From contig CM024171.1 in NCBI GenBank assembly GCA_013433145.1, positions 13,407,358 to 13,471,357 on the forward strand: a stretch of 64,000 nt of DNA. Reading direction: 5' to 3'. The translations under genes were made by a program, and so were the position numbers. A model generated the notes under the pieces. It was not told where the DNA came from and searched no databases. It worked only from the letters and a program-made list of their open reading frames with translations. The DNA comes from Ascaris suum. Its lineage: Eukaryota; Nematoda; Chromadorea; Rhabditida; Ascarididae. Shown piece after piece: positions 50,009-64,000 of the stretch; the stretch's first letter is position 1, and every line of letters begins with the position of its first letter.

Positions 50009-50255
50009 ATATTACAAGGGCTTTCAGGGCGCCTATATCGTGTCAGTCCGACATATTTTTATTACTCTTAAAAAACTCTCCTTCTTTGGCGTTGGGAGGA
50101 ATCTTCTGTGGACGAAATCGAATGCCCTTCTCACTCGGAATATCGCGGCAGCCGGCTTCGTTAATGGCCGGAATATCACATTTGCATACGTGTTTGTCGT
50201 ATTGAGTGAACAGCGATTGCTGTTGATTTAAAGGACATTAGCTTCACTTCGAATT

Positions 50256-51953
50256 ATGGATGCGGTTGAAAACAGCAAAGCTGACGAAGAGATGGTGAGC
50301 ATTTTCTCACGTCGCTTTCGCTTTCTTCACCGAACAAGGAAGTCGTGAATGCATCGATCTTTGTTGAAACAACGCCAATGTGAATTGTTTGAGCCATTTC
50401 TAGGTGCTCCATTTAAGTGAGAAGTTGGCGCTTTTATTTGCCTTTTTACGACCTTTACACAAATCCTATTTTCATGTTTTTTTGCTCGAATATGAACAGA
50501 GCTTCCCTTCCATTGCCGAATTCAGAAATTTTCGACATCGCATTCGTCGGCCTATTCGAAAAACAAAACTTTTAGATACTTTCTCTCCTTGTATTATTCT
50601 GCGAGGAAAAAGTTATCTTGCCACTTGCTTCTTTGTTGATCGCAGTCGATGTTTGTTGATGATATTTCTTATAGCAATGCCGTCTTGTAATTGGTTGCTA
50701 AAGGTGCAGGGTCGTGTCACAGAGAAGCATGCCTATAAAGATCTCGCATCAAATGTCCACAGCAGCTCTTGAAGGTGATGTAAAAAGCGAGAAATAATAA
50801 AGATGGTTAAACCAGGATGTACATAATTCCTCATTGCACATATAATGACCAAATATTTCTTGGCATTTGAGAATAGCGAGTGATGTGCATAATCACTCTT
50901 TTGTGGAGTGTCGAAGAGCTGTGAGACGTATCGAGTGTTGAACTGGTTTATGAAATGCCAATTTTCTCTACGATGTGAAAGTGGATTTAGTGTGGTAGAG
51001 CAGCAGAGCTGTGAGTCCCTTTCATTTTTCACCTTCATGCTTAAAATGACTATGGTATATCTGAATCACATGAAATCGTAAGACTCGGTGAAAGTGATGG
51101 CTGGTTCTAGCAACGGTATGGAGGTAGTTGCGGTAGCAAAGAGTCACAGTGAATTTGTTAGCCACTTGCGTTAGGTACAGCAGCACGCAATGTTGATAGT
51201 ATATAGCGGCAGGATGTATCATGATAGTTAATATTTCTAGCGTGTGCGCCCTTTATCTTGGAACGTTTCATTTAGGAATTCCCATGCAGTCCGAGTACTA
51301 TTACAGGGGAAGGGCGACGATTGTACACTTGGATCTGACATGTCTAGCCTTTTAAGCGCTGCGGAACGCTGGGCGCTAGCTGCAAGTCCAACCCCACTCG
51401 AGGAAACGAATTTCGAAGATGGAGCAATGGTTCGTATGACCGATTTCATTGTTTCGATTTGTTTCTGACGCCCGTCATACCTAAAGTCCTGGTCTTCAGA
51501 GCATTCGGTAGAACTTCCTGCACTCCATTGTCCATCATCTTGAAACTTCGTTTCCATTCTGTCATCTTCCTTGCTGATAATTAGTGTATATTACAGCGCT
51601 TGTATTTGGATCCATGGAAGCTGTCTATGGAAGTTGCATATGAAATCTGCAAGAGAAACCAATGGGACCCGCAAACTGGTCGCCAACTCCGAGCTTCTCA
51701 CAGTGAGATCCCAATAGAGCAAGACTTCGAGCAGGAAACTGCACCACGCACAACAGCAGTTGACATCACACCACTGAACAAAGGTGTTCGATATCGACAT
51801 GCATTACTCGGCAGCGCTTCTGAACCTGCTTCTGCAATGCATTCGAATATAAGGCGCAAGCGAAATTTGAGATACCGTAGTGGGATTTCTAGGCTTGCGC
51901 GAAAAAACTGGAGAAAGCGAGACGTTTTTGGCTCCATTCTAGATTACAACTAG
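50256..51953 (+). CDS. Gene with start and stop, 3-4 exons, unknown family
   Basis: Exon 1, 50256-50294, is MDAVENSKADEEM with donor ATG/GTGAGC in phase 0. Exon 51307-51429 (CTATTACAG acceptor) has 41 residues with MSSLLSAAERWALAAS. Terminal exon 51597-51953 (ATATTACAG acceptor) has 118 residues: LYLDPWKLSMEVAYEICKRN, a polar middle, and a basic tail with NIRRKRNLRYR and SRLARKNWRKRD before the TAG. All junctions are phase 0, giving about 172 residues. An extra exon, 50404-50703 (TTTCTAG acceptor, AAG/GTGCAG donor, phase 0 at both ends), would add 100 residues, but its Leu/Phe/Arg-rich text looks like intron read-through. The basic tail suggests a nucleic-acid-binding or nucleolar role, which is inference only. 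An antisense frame (51237-51557) overlaps exon 2. Confidence 0.52.
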
Positions 51954-52487
51954 AATGCCTTCGACCTGCAAAACAACTGATTTTGTGCTTGACGTTGAGT
52001 CCCTATTGCTCGTACTTGTGGAAGACGCCAAGCTCCCTCTTTGAATAATTTGGGCATGTGGGGAGAACCGAAATTTGATCTCATCAATGATCACATTTTG
52101 CAGCATGTCGACTGCCCACGGCGAAAAACAAAGGAGGAGTGGTGTTTGCCCGAGCGATTTCGAGCGCAGTTGCGATGCAGAACACTTTAAAAGCTATTCA
52201 CAACAACAAATCTCACAAAATCCCTCAAGTCGAGCATAAAGCAGCATCACTGTTCATTTGTGGATTCGGTGTGCGAAGTACTGGAAATTAGCTTGCTCTG
52301 CATCAATTGATCTCGGCTGTCGCCATTAAATCTCTTGCCTCCCTCGCAGAGGCGTCAGGTCTTCCATTTTTTCTCGCGTCAGCATTTCGCTCTCCGGAAG
52401 GTTGCATCATCTCTTGCTTCCTTCGACTGCGCTCACTCACTATGGACTTGCGAAAAAGGTTGCTCAATTCAGTGGTTTGATTTTCAG

Positions 52488-52553
52488 CCGCCCAAGGAAA
52501 AAATGAAGAAGAAAATGCGATGGAACAAAGACCAGCGAAGGGCGGCTCAGGAG
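52488..52553 (+). CDS. Short basic exon candidate
   Basis: A TTTGATTTTCAG acceptor and CAG/GAG/GTGCAG donor region frame 22 codons (PPKEKMKKKMRWNKDQRRAA), phase 0. On the opposite strand a 93-codon frame (52584-52303, with FRKSIVSERSRRKQEMMQ before a stop) is equally protein-like, so strand and reality are uncertain. Confidence 0.28.
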
Positions 52554-53355
52554 GTGCAGAAGTGCGCTTCAATAATGTTACCATTCAAGCCGTTTGTTTT
52601 AATTTCCCTTTTCGTTTTCATTCCTTACGTAATTTGCATGGACTGAGAAGGCGAGCTAGAAGCATCGAGGAAAAGCATCACTATGTCGTGCTCTTCAAGT
52701 ATGGCACTAGATGACAGCATAAGTAGAATGGTTTTGCGAGCAGACATCCCTCCTATTGGAAATAAGAGAAATTTTCATGGGTCATGTGCCTCAGAGCGTC
52801 CTTCTGTTGTTTTTTTTTTTAAACTGGAGTTGTTCTCTTCATGACACTACATAGCCACCACATAATTCCATCTCCCACTTCTTTCATAGCTTTCATTGTG
52901 TCCCAACATGAGCTTTGCTGCGAACCCCTGCGATATCGTTTATATTATCAAGGCACATTTAGTTCAAATGGCAAAACCAGTTCTTCAGTTATAAAAAAGA
53001 GGGCGCTTTACATAAAAAGCGAATTTTTTTCTGAGTGGGAAAATTCCTTTTCTTTTCCCAAAAAAACTCTCTTTCCCTGCTCTCACACTATGACACTATT
53101 GAAAATTTCATTTCAAAACATTTATGCACCCAGAAGTTCACCAGCCCCTCCCCCTCTCTTTCAACCGCGCCGCAGCAGCCCCGACACCTACTTTCTGTCA
53201 AAGTCAAAAGTCACGTCGCCACTTGAGAGCAAGGTTTTCATCGACCTCACGCTTGGAAGCCTCTAGATGGAAAAATGACGACGATCAAATGGCTTCTGAT
53301 GTTGGCGTTGAAACGGAGCCAAGAGATGTCTTGTAATTGTTTGGTCTGATTTTAG

Positions 53356-53718
53356 AAACCGATGCCTTTGCATTTGATCGTCCGGGAGGTAAAGTCCAAA
53401 AAATGGCGCATCTGAGATCGGTCTTGCAACGTACTCAAAAGTCTTCCATCTCTTAGGACTTGGTGCGTTGGGGATAAATTATGCATATTGATGCTCCGAA
53501 ATCTCAACCTTTAAAATTCCACAGCGATCTGAGCACTTATAAGCTTGAAGCCTCGATATGCTGAAATAGCACCTCATCGTTCTCTAGGTATACATTACTT
53601 CGCCGCTCCACCTCAAAAATCCCAAGGTGCTAAACCTGGTGGGAACCTGAGTGGTTTTGTGATCACCTTGCAATCAAATCAAAACACGTTTCTCCTCGAT
53701 GGTCCTTGGGCGATATAG
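53356..53718 (+). CDS. Two 3' exons of an unknown gene
   Basis: A 33-base exon, 53356-53388 (TGATTTTAG acceptor, GGAG/GTAAAG donor), enters and leaves in phase 1 and encodes TDAFAFDRPG. It joins 53588-53718 (GTTCTCTAG acceptor), giving GIHYFAAPPQKSQGAKPGGN, then FVITLQSNQNTFLLDGPWAI and a TAG stop. The joined text is continuous and globular. A competing phase-0 reading of both exons is also open but ends sooner. Upstream exons were not fixed. The family is unknown. Confidence 0.42.
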
Positions 53719-54500
53719 GCGGGAGGAGTGGGAGGGGGATTTTCGGTGTCGTGATGCTCGGAAGCCTCCGACCGAAGAATTTGGTTGCAACTACGCTGTT
53801 CAAACCGCTGAATCCCGTAATACTACGAAATCCCCCTTCTCCTTGTAGCGTGCCTCCAGAATATCGAAACAGTTCACATCCACGTTCGAGAAGGCGAGCG
53901 TTTCTGACATTTGATGGCGGTCCAAGCATTTCTTGGACCCATCATTTGATGAGTTCAAAAGTGTGCTGCTTCCACCATTCACTATCGCTACCCAGCGATG
54001 CTTTGGAAAACCAATCACTCATCGTAACTTCATCAGAAAACAAGCTCCTGATGCATTTTGCGAGACTGAAAATCGCCATGACTGGAATCCGCAGGCTATA
54101 ACTACGAGGAGGGCTGAGGGAGCATAGCTTGGCAGAATCACAAATAGACTGCGCCTGAAATAAACCAACGTGCCTTTCCCGTACTTTGATTTCAATAATG
54201 ATTACGGCTATTAAGCTGATATATGCTGGGCAAACACACAACCCTGCCGTGATGTGATCTCAAAACTTAATAAAAAATTGGGGCCTTCATGTGAACATGA
54301 GAGGACTGTTTTGAAACTGCTTTGAATAGTGTTTTCTCAATCAATTCGTCCTGCGAGATTCGTTTTAAAGTGTTTCTTCAGATTCTATCCTCCCTCTCTC
54401 GCAAGTACAGCAGTGTCTGTAGCTTGCATAAACGTTTTTCTACCTATTTACTTCTCAACCAGTGAGGCAATGATGCTTCTCACTAGTAGGTATTTTGTAG

Positions 54501-54689
54501 CCTATCAAGGTCGTATCTGCCAAGGGTGGAAGCGAAGCTCGTCGAAAGGAAGAAAAAAGGCTTTCGGCGAAAGGCACTGAGATCACTAAAGGACAACTTC
54601 CACTATCAAATCGGGCTTCACGCTTAAAACTTGAGTTTATGGCCAGAAAGAAAGCGCAGGAGGAAAAAGGTCAGAGTACTCTGTCATAG
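54501..54689 (+). CDS. Lys/Glu-rich terminal exon, unknown family
   Basis: After a GGTATTTTGTAG acceptor a 62-codon frame runs to TAG at 54687-54689. It is highly charged (GGSEARRKEEKRLSAKG, LKLEFMARKKAQEEKG), as in a coiled-coil or disordered basic tail. Entry is phase 0. It may share a gene with the protein-like frame at 53933-54127, but no clean donor links them. Confidence 0.45.
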   Translation, partial: PIKVVSAKGGSEARRKEEKRLSAKGTEITKGQLPLSNRASRLKLEFMARKKAQEEKGQSTLS

Positions 54690-55289
54690 TTTCTAGCTCA
54701 TAAGTTACGTAGATTTGTTATCAGGGCAGCTATAAATTAGCGCCAGCATGTGTGAAAAACCACTTCACAGGTATTATTTGCAGATACACTCACTAGCACT
54801 CTCCGCTCAGTTAATACCGACTAATGAAAACTTAATTTTCTTCGTTGACGTTCTTCACGGCTGCCATTTTTATGGAATGTTAAAAAAAAGTCGAATTTAT
54901 TTCGAAATGAAACTTCTCTAGCTTAATGAATTCGCAATGCCATCACTAGTCTGCTTCGCGAAAGCTCTCGTTGCATTAACGGGAGAAATTAGTAGAGATG
55001 ATTGATTGCCACCTAGGAAAAATTCCTTCCATCCGTTGAGTGCCTTCGAAAAATGCCTTTGGGCAAAACTGCGAGGTTCAGAGGCTAAAATCTAGCTGCT
55101 GCTTAAATTAGAACAAATACCGACCAGAAAAAAACCTCTACTTCGTTATATACTTCACGTTTCCAAGAAAAGATTAAAAATTGGATCTGCATAAGGAACG
55201 AATTCACTATTTGCCTCCATTTCCGACTACCATGAGATAATGTATATTCAAAGGCAGGAAATTGCAAGCATTGTCCACTACGAGAGCAT

Positions 55290-55526
55290 TTGGAATTCCA
55301 AAAGTATTCACACCACCTCCGAACTTCTCCAATCGATGTCTTCGAACGCCGAGATATTGAAAATAAAAAGCAGTTTCTGTATTTACCCCAAGCGATGTCA
55401 AAGTGCCCAAATGCCAGCTTATTTCTTGGCTATCGTCGTGACGACTTCGAAATCTATCGGCCTTTTGTCGATCCAGCTATCGATTTTTACAAGTTGATTA
55501 ATGATCTCAACATGTTTTCCTCATAG
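55290..55526 (+). CDS. Terminal exon candidate, unknown family
   Basis: The frame ends at TAG 55524-55526. It reads RTSPIDVFERRDIENKKQFL, then SLFLGYRRDDFEIYRPFVDP and FYKLINDLNMFSS. This is well-mixed globular text with normal codon spread. The frame stays open back to about 55230 but I could not choose between several AG sites (55256, 55267). An overlapping minus-strand frame (55207-55410) is less protein-like. Confidence 0.42.
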   Translation: MEFQKYSHHLRTSPIDVFERRDIENKKQFLYLPQAMSKCPNASLFLGYRRDDFEIYRPFVDPAIDFYKLINDLNMFSS

Positions 55527-55855
55527 TTAAGTGCCTGCCAGTTGGACGCTTCTCGTGAGAAATGCTATGTCTTAGACATAAACTCTTACGATAAGTATAT
55601 GTCCGATAGAGATGGAATACGACTGCCATCAACAGGAAAATGCTATCCGTGACCTCAGTATATTGATAAGTCGAAAACTGCATTGGAGTTTTCTTCGCGC
55701 TAAAATATCCCCACTGCTTCATTAGACTCTTCCTTGTTTTTCTATGAATAAGGATTATACTTGCTTACGCTTCGCGACGTTTGCCTTAGCATTACATAGG
55801 AAATGCTAAAGCGACTGTGGTTTGAATTGTTTTTGAAAAGTGCGCAATTCTTCAG

Positions 55856-55916
55856 ATCAGAATGCAACGTCCAGGATCGGACCGTCTTCGCGTTACAGCG
55901 GCGGTTTCAGAACGAA
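55856..55916 (+). CDS. Internal exon candidate
   Basis: An ATTCTTCAG acceptor and GAA/GTAACA donor frame 20 codons (ECNVQDRTVFALQRRFQN) with phase 2 entry and phase 0 exit. It follows a stop at 55526, so it would belong to another gene. Confidence 0.28.
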
Positions 55917-57876
55917 GTAACACTATTCTCAACAATATGCAACTTTTCCGGCTCAAGTTTTATATTGTCGTGCAATCTCGTCTAAGCTACTTTCCAGCGG
56001 TAACACAGAGCTCAGCAATGGGAAGATTGAGCCTCATAGCTTAGGAGGTTTTGAGGATGCTGTAAGTGTGACACTGCACAAGTCGCGTACAAAAAGTTAA
56101 TTGAGCACCGCCTCAATCTAGCGCTCACTTCTTGGCGCTTTTTGTGGGGTTGCACAGATATCGGTTGAATTTCTTATTGAATTCAACTTATTTTCACGAA
56201 ACTAATTTCAAGGTACAATTTTATGAGTTCGGATACGCCAATTCCACCGTTCAGAGTAATTTGGTCATTCATTGCTTCGAGGCCGTTTGAATAATCTGCG
56301 TTCCATAGTTTGCAAAAGAATCCGCATTGTCTTTATTATCATTTCTTTAGCGTTATCGAAATCGTTTCTCGAATTCCCGCAGAGCTCTTCTACTTCTCAC
56401 CCCTTTGTTCTCCTCACCCTTTCCAATCTTTGCAATCTTTATTGAGACCTCATCCTATTTTCCTATGTCTTTGTCAGCCTATTGATCATTTTCATGGCCT
56501 CTTTAGTTCAGCTAACCGAGGTTGACAGATCCCCTGAATCGAGCATGTTTCACGATTTAATGGACTAGGCAGGTAATACGCGGCTTTCTGCTCTCTCTAA
56601 TCACCTGCGCGTCTAGTATCGCGTTGTTTTTTGCGGCGTTTTCAGCGTTCGCGCTAATATCAACCGGCGAATGGGGTGAATGGGGTATTTCAAGGGATCA
56701 ACCCACAGCATTGAATGCCGGTATCTGTTCGCCCATTTAAAGAGTTGATATTGGATTGCTCGACTGCATGCTGAATGTCTCGAGATTTCCAGATATTTTG
56801 CTATATTCGTATATGTTGTATATCGCCCTCCAAAGTGGTCTCCTCAACGTGTATCTGTGAAATAATTTCATGACGGTGTGGATATAATCAGCATATGTGA
56901 TCAATGAAATATGTTGGCTATATATGATAGTTATGAATAAGGAAGTGTTTTTCTCCCCAGATGGGTGTTCGAAATGATGTACATACATGTAATAACGCTA
57001 CGGATTTGTCTTCCTTTGCAGTTTAGTATATAGTATGCAAATGTGGAAAATTTTTGCAGACTTCAAAAAAATTTTCCATGCCTCAAATGATCTTTGATTG
57101 AATTATTCTTGCTTAGAGAGAACTGGCAGAACCAGGATTCTGTAAATTTGCTTCAACCTCCTCAAGAAAAGGCTTCTTTGTCGAGAACCAGTACACCAAT
57201 TCTTCATCGGACTTCTTCGGTTGGGCGTGGAAATTCTTGATTTATTCTGTACTGGCTTCTATGCCGCGGCTGTTTCTTCAAACTCCCTAAACCAAATCCT
57301 TCTTATGGGCGTAAAAGACACCCATTCGCTTACTTGACATTCCATGCGACAATGAGTGGTGTCAACTTTGAAAGTATTATATATAGCGCATCTTACCCCT
57401 TGCAAATTAGTTCTTTTAGCGATAGAAAGGAAATTTGAGACCGCCTAAAGTATCAAAATGGACACCATAACAGCCAATTATAACATCAAAAGATAGGTCT
57501 CACATCGTTCAGCAGGATGGCGGGCGGACACATACATGGTTGAAAAAATATGAGCTTGTGCGTGTATTCTCCATGTGGAATTGTCGCACCCATTCTTACG
57601 CTATCACTCGTGGTCTTAAAGCTCCAGCTGTCTTAGCATTTCACGAATACGACAAATAGCTGCACTCTCCTCCTTGAACACAAGGTTCTGTCACTGGTTA
57701 GCATAAACTACTCTCAAATTCCGAAGAAAAACCTCAGTCCTTCCCTGATCGATCCTTCTTAATTAATATGCTTTCATAGTTAAAATGACATCGCGACGAT
57801 GAATTCATCCTGCTAGGACGTTTCATGCTCGTTATTAGTCGTTCAATGCAAAATTAACAAATACCTTTTATCCACT
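55917..57876. other. No gene recognised
   Basis: Only short frames without paired splice sites. Likely intergenic between the plus-strand exons and the 3' end of the cysteine-rich minus-strand gene. Confidence 0.45.
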
Positions 57877-57882
57877 TTTATT
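57877..57882 (-). terminator. Candidate poly(A) signal of the cysteine-rich gene
   Basis: AATAAA on the minus strand (TTAATAAAAGTGG), about 133 bases past the stop codon at 58015. Confidence 0.5.
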
Positions 57883-58014
57883 AATATATGATTCCCAACA
57901 ACAAAACAACACAATAAAAAACAATTTAACAGAGATAAAACAATGCGAGTAAAGGAAGCAAAATAAAATTCAGTGTAAAGTGGTTGATTTCACATGAAGA
58001 AGAGAAATTAATTC

Positions 58015-63844
<5,830 letters not shown>

Positions 63845-64000
63845 CTAAACGTAAATAAATAATTGAATTGCCTTAGTGAAGAAAAATAATGCATTCACCT
63901 AGAACAAAACGATATTAACATCAAAGTTTTTTATTTCAATCTGTCGGTTCAAATATCAAAACTTTCAATGAACCTAAAATACTTCACCCTGTATTCGAAG

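Noticed and set aside
50404..50703. 100-codon phase-0 exon between two accepted exons
   Set aside because: Sites and phase fit, but the text looks like translated intron. It is mentioned only as an option in the gene entry.

Overview
This is a eukaryotic genomic segment, most likely from a clade V (strongylid, hookworm-like) nematode. That placement is inferred from five things: a U1-C snRNP protein of the Caenorhabditis/metazoan type, many short exons bounded by nematode-style TTTTCAG/ACAG acceptors and GTAAGT/GTGAGT donors, long repeat-rich introns, long (TA)n microsatellites, and scattered poly(C)/poly(G) tracts. A 100-N block at 30222-30321 shows that this is a scaffold. No bacterial features, rRNA genes, intact tRNA genes or CRISPR arrays were seen. 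Genes were read by eye from open frames plus splice sites and intron phase, so exon sets are partial and most protein families are unnamed.

Layout. 1.4-17.4 kb, minus strand: a string of exons that I chain by phase into one large gene of unknown family ending at 1421. A stop-riddled plus-strand frame (1.97-3.03 kb) sits in its last intron. A short plus-strand gene (11.3-12.1 kb) lies inside the same interval. 20-25 kb: a three-exon minus-strand fragment, a ~457-bp near-perfect foldback element, a tRNA-derived SINE with a poly(G) tail and a decayed non-LTR reverse transcriptase. 28-39 kb: one minus-strand lysine-rich exon, then three plus-strand gene pieces (30.4-31.2, 31.8-33.3 and 34.5-38.4 kb). 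40.8-42.0 kb: a compact minus-strand gene with start and stop. 45.0-45.6 kb: a long minus-strand ORF. 46.25-47.87 kb: the one gene recognised with confidence, U1 snRNP protein C. 48.4-55.9 kb: several plus-strand exon groups of unknown function. 58.0-63.8 kb: a well-supported cysteine-rich gene on the minus strand, cut by the right edge.

The genes do not form a recognisable pathway. U1-C is a core splicing factor (5' splice-site recognition). The 58-64 kb gene looks like a nematode cysteine-rich, probably secreted or ectodomain protein. The points most worth checking are the cysteine-rich gene, the foldback element with its half copy at 43.4 kb, exons that read well in two frames (12.3, 20.7, 38.2 and 42.7 kb), and recurrent TTTTAAG splice acceptors.
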